Shown piece by piece: positions 44,683-52,344 of a stretch of DNA of 64,000 bases (position 1 is the first letter of the stretch; the number at the start of each line of letters is the position of its first letter). Made by a program: the position numbers and the translations under genes. This stretch comes from Neptunicella sp048268085. GTDB lineage: Bacteria; Pseudomonadota; Gammaproteobacteria; Enterobacterales; Alteromonadaceae. The stretch covers positions 1-64,000 of the forward strand of contig NZ_JBLWWF010000012.1 in assembly GCF_048268085.1 (NCBI RefSeq). Direction: 5' to 3'. The notes under the pieces were generated by a model. The model did not search any database. It was not told the origin of the DNA and saw only the letters and a list, made by a program, of their open reading frames with translations.

Positions 44683-45602
44683 TACTCCGTATTCCCAGAA
44701 AAGCGATGCGAATCAGTTGACGATATACTCCCTTGCATGGTCGATGTCGGCCAATCAACTTCTACCGAATAACGTTGACGAATTCGCGCTAAATAGTTCT
44801 TGGCGGCTTCCTCTCTTTTTGCTTCTATCCAGTCTACTTTCAGTTTGTCTTTGATTTCACTAAATTCAGGATCGATAGACGGTTCGCGTTGCGTAATAAA
44901 TACGAGGTGAATACCCAAAGGTGAAGATACCGGACCAAACCATTTACCTTCCACACCAGCAAAAATACTTGATGCAAAGTTTTCTCCAAATAACGAGCTA
45001 ATGCGTTGCTTGGATAAATGTGACAATTTTGCCGGTATCACTGATGGATCGCCCATTGATTCAGGCTTGGCACCGGCTTGCAGGTTTAACAAACCTTGCT
45101 GCGCATCTGAGATGGCTTGCTCTCCTCTGAGATCCTGACTAATCAGAACGTGACGAAAAGATATTCGCGCGGGAAACCGATATTCCAACCGTCGTACTTT
45201 AAACCAGTCTAACAATTGAGCATCACTAGGGTCTTCACTGGAAGCGGTATCTTGCGCAAGAAAAGTTAACTTTTGCTTCATTCGTCTTCGAACTATCGTG
45301 TCATCTTCATCAAGACCAATTGCGATTGCTTCTCGATAAAATACCTCTTCGTTGACGAAGTCATCCACTAACGCACGTAACTCTTGTTTTGATGGTAAAC
45401 GACCGGCGACGAGACGATATTGATTAGATATTTGTTCTATTTGACCTTGAGTAACGACTATTTGTTGTGTTGCGCCTGATTTTTTCGCTCCGTTGATAAA
45501 CAAGTTGAGTATAAATAATAACAACGCTATGAGCATAAATTGTAAAATGGGCTCTCGCAGCATTTTCGCAATAATACCACCAGCACGATTGCGATTATTC
45601 AT
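44682..45602 (-). CDS. Membrane-anchored parvulin-type peptidyl-prolyl isomerase
   Basis: 306 residues from the ATG at 45602, which overlaps the stop of the DUF3604 gene (GATGAATAA). The longer frame to 45695 lies wholly inside that gene and is discounted. One transmembrane helix (about 20-38, MLIALLLFILNLFINGA) is followed by a SurA/PpiD-like helical region (about 50-130) and a parvulin domain (about 140-260: ISFRHVLISQDLRGEQAISD, WFGPVSSPLGIHLVFITQR). It is probably a periplasmic foldase or chaperone for a neighbour's product. It lies between DUF3604 and the HupE-like gene. Confidence 0.88.
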   Translation of the reverse strand: MNNRNRAGGIIAKMLREPILQFMLIALLLFILNLFINGAKKSGATQQIVVTQGQIEQISNQYRLVAGRLPSKQELRALVDDFVNEEVFYREAIAIGLDEDDTIVRRRMKQKLTFLAQDTASSEDPSDAQLLDWFKVRRLEYRFPARISFRHVLISQDLRGEQAISDAQQGLLNLQAGAKPESMGDPSVIPAKLSHLSKQRISSLFGENFASSIFAGVEGKWFGPVSSPLGIHLVFITQREPSIDPEFSEIKDKLKVDWIEAKREEAAKNYLARIRQRYSVEVDWPTSTMQGSISSTDSHRFSGNTE

Positions 45603-47559
45603 CGGCAGGCTCAAACCAAATGGGTGACGTATAAGCGCGTTCCTGCACTGTTTTAGCAACATTAGGATTAGGTTCACTATTTGCGCGTATTGCATCCCAT
45701 GTAGACCAACGACATGTTGGGTTTTCTAATACACGGGCATAGTAAAATGCTCTTTGCGCAGCATCGAATTCAGGATCCAGCCACTGTGCACGTAATTCAG
45801 CATCACCTACTCCTTGAGTCATTTCGCAGGTCTGGGTATTAACTGCTGCGCCATTATCCGCACAACGGTGGGTTTCGGGATTGATCGATCCATTATCGGA
45901 ACAGGCAACATCGTAAACTTTTTCATGAGATTGCCCCTCACTATCCAGCCAGCCCTTAATAATTTGCACACGTTGTAACGGGGCGGAATTAACATCACGA
46001 ATAGCCATCACCACAAAATTGAGGGGCGTGTTGGTTACATTGACGATTTCTCCCCCCATAGGTACGCCGTTGGCGTAAAGTCGTGCCAGTCCTTCAGCCG
46101 TGGTTAAATCATCTGCATTCAGGTTTTTCCCGGCGAACAGTCGAACTTTTATTCTTGGCCCTGTCGTACTAAAGGTTTCTTTGCGACGCATAGCCGAAAA
46201 CAATGACTCACGGGTATTCGATTCCGCCCAAACACCAGCCAGACCAGCTGAGCCCCATGCCAACGTTAAACGCGAAGGTCTGCCATCCGCATAGTATTCA
46301 TTCCAGTCTTTAAATTCCGGGCCGGGAACTGAACCTCTTTTTGCAGGTGTTCCGTCGAGTACACCGGCCTTAGAAAAATAATTATCCTCTTCATAGGGCC
46401 CGGCTGAATCATGACCATCGCTCCCCGAAACGAAACCCAATTTATAGGGATTTACACCCGTCGTATTTTCAATCTCCAAACCGCGTTTAAGCGCATCTCT
46501 CACATAGCCGCCTGCAAATTTAGTGATAGGTTTCAAGGACCCAATATAAGAGGTCATAAGTTCAAACCCGGCAAACTCATCGTTGGGAGAAAGTAATGGC
46601 ATCGTCTCCGATTGCCCCTTCACTTGCGACACTTCTACTAAAGGTTCATTTCGAGCGCGCAATTGAGCGTATGCCTCATCAATTGGCTGACCATTCCACA
46701 TGGTTCTTTCAAACATGGTGCCGTCAGAAGCATTGGAGTTATGTGGTATAGCCAATGAATCGATTCCCTGAGCACGCAGTTTATCCAACCAACGCCACAA
46801 GTCTTCAGGATTTTGCGAATCCAGAGCAGTGTATGGCAGTTCTGGTACCTTATTATTGGCAAAGATAACATTACGGTGCAGATTTCGCTTACCGGGTAAT
46901 GAGGTAAATTCGTATCCCACAAAGGTAGTGAATACACCGGGATTATTGTGCCGTTCAGCACTATCAATCTCGTCCTGCCATGCGGACTTCGTCACACGCG
47001 TATCACTGAACTCCGGCAAAACTTGACTTTCAAGCATACTATTAACAAAACGAGAAAAAGCACCTAGTACTTCTTTACGATTAGTGGAAAAAAGGTCCTT
47101 GGCATAAGGCACCTTGGAATATTCTGTACCCGGCGTCGCAATTTCAGCTAACACGCCAAGGTATTCGGCATGATCAGTCACCGCAAGAAAATCGAGAGGT
47201 GGAGAGTGCAATTTAAGGTCATAACCTAAAGGATGTTTGATGGTTTTTCCTTTAGCGTAGTTGTAAGCGTCATCCGGTGAGGTACGCACATTGAACAAGT
47301 ATGCATCATATGAATGACGGGTATGGATATGAAGATCACCAAAATAGGCGTTACGTATGGGGTTGACGGCAACGGTCTTTTTTTGCGCCATCTGATTACT
47401 AGCAGGTGCGCTTGACGCAACAACGGTCTCTGATGTCGACTCAGAGTCACAAGCAGATACAATAACGCAGCTAACTATTAGGAGCGTAATGGTTCGAAGT
47501 GTGGCCATTGTTGAACGCGAATCAGCTTTTATTTTGCATATAAAAAGTGGCTTCATCAT
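45595..47559 (-). CDS. DUF3604 lipoprotein with PHP-like metal-binding motifs
   Basis: 654 residues from the ATG at 47559; AGGA at 47566-47569 supports it over the upstream frame start. A lipobox VSAC (Cys37) predicts lipid anchoring. The protein is DUF3604. The motifs FGDLHIHTRHSYDAYLF, LAVTDHAEYLG, AIPHNSNASDG and FVSGSDGHDSAGPYEED resemble the metal-binding His/Asp motifs of the PHP phosphoesterase superfamily, so a metal-dependent hydrolase is a fair inference. Two Cys pairs near the C-terminus (DVACSDNG, HRCADNG, TQTCEM, NPTCRW) suggest disulfides. It heads a coupled DUF3604-parvulin-HupE operon behind a TonB receptor and its terminator. Confidence 0.88.
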   Translation of the reverse strand: MMKPLFICKIKADSRSTMATLRTITLLIVSCVIVSACDSESTSETVVASSAPASNQMAQKKTVAVNPIRNAYFGDLHIHTRHSYDAYLFNVRTSPDDAYNYAKGKTIKHPLGYDLKLHSPPLDFLAVTDHAEYLGVLAEIATPGTEYSKVPYAKDLFSTNRKEVLGAFSRFVNSMLESQVLPEFSDTRVTKSAWQDEIDSAERHNNPGVFTTFVGYEFTSLPGKRNLHRNVIFANNKVPELPYTALDSQNPEDLWRWLDKLRAQGIDSLAIPHNSNASDGTMFERTMWNGQPIDEAYAQLRARNEPLVEVSQVKGQSETMPLLSPNDEFAGFELMTSYIGSLKPITKFAGGYVRDALKRGLEIENTTGVNPYKLGFVSGSDGHDSAGPYEEDNYFSKAGVLDGTPAKRGSVPGPEFKDWNEYYADGRPSRLTLAWGSAGLAGVWAESNTRESLFSAMRRKETFSTTGPRIKVRLFAGKNLNADDLTTAEGLARLYANGVPMGGEIVNVTNTPLNFVVMAIRDVNSAPLQRVQIIKGWLDSEGQSHEKVYDVACSDNGSINPETHRCADNGAAVNTQTCEMTQGVGDAELRAQWLDPEFDAAQRAFYYARVLENPTCRWSTWDAIRANSEPNPNVAKTVQERAYTSPIWFEPADE

Positions 47560-47608
47560 TTTATGTCCTGATTCATAAGAGATATTGGATGTCACAGTTA
47601 AAACAAAT

Positions 47609-47635
47609 ATAAAAAGGTGGGAGCGCTCCCACCTT
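47609..47635 (-). terminator. Rho-independent terminator after the first TonB receptor
   Basis: A perfect 22-base palindrome at 47614-47635 (AAGGTGGGAGC and its complement) is followed on the minus strand by TTTTTATATTT. It lies between the TonB receptor gene and DUF3604 and would stop or attenuate read-through. Confidence 0.9.
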
Positions 47636-47649
47636 CCGGATCCCCCTAG

Positions 47650-50600
47650 CTAAAACGTATATTTAGCACTGACTTCAAAGGTACGACCTAGTGGATTAGC
47701 CATCCACGGATCGTAACCAAACTCCTCTTGCGCTGGCGGTGGATCACGATCCAATATATTAGCGGCAGTGGCGCTGATAGAAAGCTCATCATTAACTTCT
47801 ACGAGATAGGTGAAGTTAACCGTCACCCAATTTTCACCGTTTTCGCCGTACTGAATATCAGGTCGTTCGTCAGTAACTGCAGAAACATAGTTTATACCTA
47901 GTCGGAAATTCTGATAATCCAGTTGATAATTGATCCCCAAATTGGCCCGCCACTCGGGTGCAGCCTGTGCAAAAGTTGCAAAGTTTAAGGTGCCTAGTCT
48001 ATCGTCGCCGGTAGAAACAACTACCCCATCCAATTCAGTAGAACCCGTTTTTAACTCTGTCACTTTGGTCGCGGTTAAATCCAGTTTCAAAATGCCAGTG
48101 TCAAACGGCATCTCATACTTTGCTTGAATATCAAAACCATTGGTCATTTGGCCCGGACCATTACCGTAGCGGGTCGAGATGGCTGAAAACGCGCCAATGG
48201 CGCTCATTCCCACCGTACAGCCGTTGCTAAAGGTCACACGATTTAACAAAGGTTGTTCATTTGCGTCACAAGTCGTAATTGTGCCACCTTCACCGTTAAA
48301 AACCAGACTGGCAACTTGATTAGGATCCGCGACTTCACCAATTTGATCTTTTGTCTCAATATCAAAGTAATCAACGATGAGTTGAAAATCGTGATCCTCT
48401 GAAAAACCTCGGCTTTGCCAAATAGCACCGACATTCCACGATGTGGCGGTTTCTGGCTTAAGGTTCTCATCCGTAATAAATTGTGCTGCTAGCCAATTAT
48501 TTGCTGCAACCGTATACGTTCTAGCCCCCACACTTACCGCCCCAGGTATTACGCCAACAGGTGGAGTTTGATAATTGGTTCCGTAAGAACCACGGAAGAT
48601 TAGTGAATCGGTTGCCCGCCATTTACCGGCAAATTTATACACTGTAGCCCCTAAGCCTCCTGAAAATTCTTCATTACGCACTGCGGCCTGAAAGTCCACT
48701 GTATCGGTGACAGGTAACTGAAACTCGGCAAATAAGGAATATTGTTCACGTTCAGCGGCGTCAGCTGGATCCGGCGCAAAAAGCACATAGGGACCAGGGC
48801 CATCGGGTGTACATCCTCGGAAATCGGGATCGGTTGTCGATACCGGATTAGCTTCAAGGTTGGGTGATCCTTCACCATTTGCACTAGTGTAACCATCTGG
48901 CCAGGCGCAAGGTGTACTACCATCCATGAAAGGACTGTCAACTTTTTCTCGGCTAGAGAAATTTCGGTATTGTAGGCCTGTTGCCCACTTAATTTCGCCA
49001 CCCGGCAATTCAATGCCTGAACCTCCATTAAAAACTAAATCGAAAGTGAGGCTATTACTAACGGTTTCTATCGCGCGTTGGTCAAAGAGCCAACGAGTTA
49101 ATTCTTCGTTGTTTTCACTGCCGGAGATATAGTTAGGATTACTTAAATTTTGCATCGGGTTTTTAGCAAAAGAACTGGAGAAAGGATTCCACCACATACA
49201 ACCATTTTGACCTGCCGCAGACGGATTTTGTGTACCAAATCGGCTAGGATCCAGATCAACGGCGCTACAGTTTGGTCCGCCAAAACCATAAAGCGCTTCT
49301 TGTAAACGGTAACCAATCGTATCGGCGTGAGTACTGGATGAGATTGCCTGATTAAACGTCAGCGCCATATCAAACCCGATATCTTTAGCCCGCCCTGCCC
49401 AGTCACCCAATTCTCCGTTGAGCACAGCAGATACCCGCCAAACCTTATTCTGGATATCATCGGCGACCCCATAACCATCACCACCAGAAATAAAATCATT
49501 GCCGCCGTGAGCTAATAATCGGTAGGTGAGAGGAGTAAAACCTGCTGCTGATGAAAGCCCGTTATTGGCAGCAAACTCAGCCGCATAAGGATTACTAATA
49601 GGAATATAAAACTGATCAAGCAGAGTGGGCGAAAGTGCTGGCCCCCTTATTACCGGTTGTGCCGGAGATCCCATAACTTGTGGCACTGTGACTTGTCCGT
49701 AAGATGCATCAAAATGAAAATCAATACTGTCGGTCACTTCAGCATTGAGCTGGGCATAACCTCGGAAAATATCCTGATTTTCGACCAATCGATAGAATTG
49801 AATATAATTGTAGGCACAAGTATAGGCATTGTCATAGCGCCCCCCTACCGCGGCACAAGACTCAGGCGTGAAATCGGACGCAAATCCCACAGGGGCGCCC
49901 CATTCACCATTGGCTGTCGCATCAGGAACTGACGGTAACGGCCCTCTGGCTGTCCAACCGGCGAGATTGGTTAGTGTTGACCAGGGAGCAGGATTATATC
50001 CTTCTTTGGTTGAATCGAGTGAAGCTTTAGAAAAATCTCTATCTAAGGTACTGAGACGGGAACGATGTTCATACTCCGCAGACCACATAAAATTAACTTT
50101 ATCCTCGCCGAAGCCACCCAATAAGCCGATTGAATAATCACCATCAGACGAGTCAATCAATTTGTATTGTGCATTGGCTTCAAAACCAACAAATTCTTTA
50201 CGGGTAATAAAATTAACCACACCACCGGTTGCATCCGCGCCATAGATAACGGCAGCACCATCTTTGAGTACTTCAGTGTGGCTCAACGCAATCGAAGGAA
50301 TATTAGAGGTATTCAGGTTCATTCTGCGGCCATTGAGCAAAATAAGGGTTTTATCTGAGCCTAGGCCACGTAGATTGTAATTAACCGAACCGGTCAGTGC
50401 GGGGCCACCAAAGTAATAGGATTCCCCTGTGGTAGGCCCAGAAATAGTCAAGCTTTTAGCAAATTCCAGCGCCGATGGTGAACCTTGCTTTTCAAGATCC
50501 GCCTGATTGTAAACTTCAACGGGAAGGGCTGCATCGAGCGGGGTTCCCTTTATATAGGATCCCGTGACAATGATTAGCTCTACATCTTTCGTATCGGTCT

Positions 50601-50700
50601 TTGTCTCACTATCTGCTTCTTGACCCCAGCTGCAAGGAGTGGTTAAAGCAATGCCTATTAATATTGCAAGGCGGGTTTTATTACACCGTTCAATCTCCAT
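47650..50700 (-). CDS. TonB-dependent receptor (large form)
   Basis: 1016 residues. A signal peptide (about 1-26, ending CSWGQ) leads into a TonB-box-like ELIIVTGSYIKGTPLDAALP. The plug domain (about 45-165) contains YNLRGLGSDKTLILLNGRRM and DGAAVIYGADATGGVVNFIT. The remainder is a 22-strand-type barrel ending in GRTFEVSAKYTF, with the final aromatic residue needed for outer-membrane assembly. Several Cys pairs sit in the loops. This type, with an R-M-N plug and long loops, is common in Alteromonadales and takes up large or hydrophobic molecules. The DUF3604 gene downstream suggests joint use. An inverted repeat at 50789-50807 lies upstream. Confidence 0.93.
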   Translation of the reverse strand: MEIERCNKTRLAILIGIALTTPCSWGQEADSETKTDTKDVELIIVTGSYIKGTPLDAALPVEVYNQADLEKQGSPSALEFAKSLTISGPTTGESYYFGGPALTGSVNYNLRGLGSDKTLILLNGRRMNLNTSNIPSIALSHTEVLKDGAAVIYGADATGGVVNFITRKEFVGFEANAQYKLIDSSDGDYSIGLLGGFGEDKVNFMWSAEYEHRSRLSTLDRDFSKASLDSTKEGYNPAPWSTLTNLAGWTARGPLPSVPDATANGEWGAPVGFASDFTPESCAAVGGRYDNAYTCAYNYIQFYRLVENQDIFRGYAQLNAEVTDSIDFHFDASYGQVTVPQVMGSPAQPVIRGPALSPTLLDQFYIPISNPYAAEFAANNGLSSAAGFTPLTYRLLAHGGNDFISGGDGYGVADDIQNKVWRVSAVLNGELGDWAGRAKDIGFDMALTFNQAISSSTHADTIGYRLQEALYGFGGPNCSAVDLDPSRFGTQNPSAAGQNGCMWWNPFSSSFAKNPMQNLSNPNYISGSENNEELTRWLFDQRAIETVSNSLTFDLVFNGGSGIELPGGEIKWATGLQYRNFSSREKVDSPFMDGSTPCAWPDGYTSANGEGSPNLEANPVSTTDPDFRGCTPDGPGPYVLFAPDPADAAEREQYSLFAEFQLPVTDTVDFQAAVRNEEFSGGLGATVYKFAGKWRATDSLIFRGSYGTNYQTPPVGVIPGAVSVGARTYTVAANNWLAAQFITDENLKPETATSWNVGAIWQSRGFSEDHDFQLIVDYFDIETKDQIGEVADPNQVASLVFNGEGGTITTCDANEQPLLNRVTFSNGCTVGMSAIGAFSAISTRYGNGPGQMTNGFDIQAKYEMPFDTGILKLDLTATKVTELKTGSTELDGVVVSTGDDRLGTLNFATFAQAAPEWRANLGINYQLDYQNFRLGINYVSAVTDERPDIQYGENGENWVTVNFTYLVEVNDELSISATAANILDRDPPPAQEEFGYDPWMANPLGRTFEVSAKYTF

Positions 50701-50788
50701 CGTTTCCCCCTAATTATTGTTATAATTTTGTTAAGTTAATTAACATGAGAGTGAGTATTATTCCTTGTGATAATTTTGTCAATCAGAT

Positions 50789-50807
50789 TTGCACAAACTT
50801 TGTGCAA
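50789..50807. promoter_or_regulatory. Perfect inverted repeat upstream of the TonB receptor
   Basis: TTGCACAAACTTTGTGCAA is two 9-base arms around one central base, about 90 bases upstream of the TonB receptor start at 50700. Size and symmetry are those of a dimeric repressor or activator site. The protein that binds it is unknown. Confidence 0.5.
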
Positions 50808-50869
50808 CATTGAAAGGCGGAATATCCAATGAAGTGTGGGCCAATTAACTTGAATTAAGAGCATCAAGC

Positions 50870-51013
50870 ATGAGGGATTATCAAAATAGCGTGGTAAAGG
50901 CATTACGCCCTGGAACCTGGGAGTCCAGCTTTAATTGGAAAGAAAAGAAAAAGTATGAGTGGAAACGAGTTAACCCGTTAGGTCTTTTTAACAGCTATCG
51001 AGTTAACAAATAA
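50870..51013 (+). CDS. Possible 47-residue basic protein
   Basis: Reads MRDYQNSVVKALRPGTWESS and continues through a Lys/Trp-rich middle to a SYRVNK end. It has three Trp and high charge, which is unusual for random AT-rich sequence. AAGAG lies about 10 bases before the ATG. A 12-bp hairpin (50994-51022) overlaps the stop. It stands alone on the plus strand between two minus-strand genes. It could be a small protein, a gene remnant or chance. No homology is recognised. Confidence 0.3.
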   Translation: MRDYQNSVVKALRPGTWESSFNWKEKKKYEWKRVNPLGLFNSYRVNK

Positions 51014-51022
51014 CTCGATAGC
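50994..51022. terminator. 12-bp hairpin downstream of the SDR gene
   Basis: GCTATCGAGTTA pairs perfectly with TAACTCGATAGC around a 5-base loop, 29 bases after the SDR stop on the minus strand. No T run follows on either strand, so it is a hairpin with possible terminator or mRNA-end function. Confidence 0.5.
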
Positions 51023-51050
51023 GTGCCGAAGTATGAATACAACACTTATT

Positions 51051-51965
51051 TTATTCTGCCTGTTGTGATGCCAACGCTTTTTCAACAAATTTAGTAGTTT
51101 GTTCATCACCGCGTATAAACATTTTTTGTTTTGACACATCGACAATTTGATCAATATGAATTGCCACATTTTCTGCAGTTTGTTGTTCCGGAGGCAAGTA
51201 AATACCGTCCGTTTCAAAAATTTGTGTGGCCGCATATCCACCCGCACCAGCACACAATATCAATCGAGAAGGCGATTCATCGCTAGCTAAATAGACCAGT
51301 CCAGCAGAAACACTCTCGACTGTGAGCACTTCACTGGCTTGCTGATCTATTAATCCATCCATCATTCGGGTGGCAGCACATGGCGATATCGCATTCACTT
51401 TGATACCGTACTTCTTCCCCTCAATGTCCAACACATTCATTAGACCGACGACGCCCATTTTTGCGGCACCGTAATTAGATTGTCCAAAATTGCCATACAG
51501 CCCGGAAGACGATGTTGTCATAATGATTGTGCCCTGTTGCTGTTCGCGCATGGTAGGCCACACTGCTTTAGAACAATTCGCAGCACCCATTAAATGCACA
51601 TCCACCACCAACTTAAAATCATCAAGGCTCATATTGGCAAAACTTTTATCCCGTAAAATCCCGGCATTGTTAACCAAAATATCGATCCTTCCCCATTGGG
51701 CTAACGTATCAGAAACCATTTGATTGACTTCTTCAATGCTGGTGACATTAGCGCCATTAGATATGGCTTCACCACCAGCGGCCTTAATTTCCTTTACGAC
51801 TTGTTCCGCGGCAGACAAGTCTCCACCTTCGCCACTGACACTACCGCCTAAATCATTGACAACCACTTTTGCTCCACGTGCCGCTAAGGCTAAAGCATGA
51901 GAGCGACCAAGACCGTTACCAGCTCCTGTAACAATAGCGACTTTTCCTTCAAATCTAATGTTCAT
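51051..51965 (-). CDS. Short-chain dehydrogenase, MFE-2/(3R)-hydroxyacyl-CoA dehydrogenase type
   Basis: 304 residues. The Rossmann motif is TGAGNGLG (13-20), NNAG is at 99-102, and the catalytic Ser (about 152), Tyr165 and Lys169 (SNYGAAK) are present. The segment VVVNDLGGSVSGEGGDLSAA after the second strand is the hallmark of the dehydrogenase unit of peroxisomal multifunctional enzyme 2 and its bacterial relatives, which act on hydroxyacyl-CoA or steroid substrates. It fits a beta-oxidation role together with the acyl-CoA ligase at 54582 and the acyl-CoA dehydrogenase at the right edge. It is divergent from the second TonB receptor. Confidence 0.9.
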   Translation of the reverse strand: MNIRFEGKVAIVTGAGNGLGRSHALALAARGAKVVVNDLGGSVSGEGGDLSAAEQVVKEIKAAGGEAISNGANVTSIEEVNQMVSDTLAQWGRIDILVNNAGILRDKSFANMSLDDFKLVVDVHLMGAANCSKAVWPTMREQQQGTIIMTTSSSGLYGNFGQSNYGAAKMGVVGLMNVLDIEGKKYGIKVNAISPCAATRMMDGLIDQQASEVLTVESVSAGLVYLASDESPSRLILCAGAGGYAATQIFETDGIYLPPEQQTAENVAIHIDQIVDVSKQKMFIRGDEQTTKFVEKALASQQAE

Positions 51966-52344
51966 ACTGCAACCTTTATCGTTGTTCCCCCTTCACTATT
52001 GAGCGAGGAATTTAATTTCACTTGCCTATGGCAATCTCAGCCGATGTCTTCCTGTGATTACTGTTTTTCGACAATCACCTAGGTCGTTTTTCAATCAAAC
52101 ATTCTTCAATTTAGTTGTACTCGATACTGAATTTAAAAATATTGTGACAACATTTTATATTATCACACAGTATAATGTTAATTATTGCAATAGTTTATGT
52201 TGACATTTATTATAGTTTTGTTAAAAGTGTTACAGCTTTGTTGCTTTTAGTTGTAAGCCAAACACAGTGAACAACGCATGTACTTGCAGATGCTTTCGGG
52301 TTTCTTCGGGTTCAGGCCCACGACGGGATAGAGGAGAACTAACA
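51966..52344. other. Divergent promoter region between the SDR and TonB receptor genes
   Basis: 379 AT-rich bases with no supportable gene; the frame starting at 52267 is an upstream extension of the TonB receptor without signal-peptide character. The motif GTTGACATTTATT at 52199-52211 recurs nearly unchanged at 61568-61580. TTGACA inside it could be a -35, but no fitting -10 was found. Confidence 0.5.

Larger units (their letters stand above)
50701..51050. other. Intergenic region between the TonB receptor and the SDR gene
   Basis: 350 bases. It holds the inverted repeat at 50789-50807, a possible 47-residue plus-strand gene (50870-51013) and a hairpin (50994-51022) that covers its stop. 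The first 80 bases next to the TonB gene are T-rich and are presumably its promoter, though no clean -10/-35 pair was found. Confidence 0.5.

Noticed and set aside
52140..52175. TGTGA and TCACA pair in the divergent promoter as a CRP site
   Set aside because: The half-sites are spaced far wider than the 6 bases of a CRP site.
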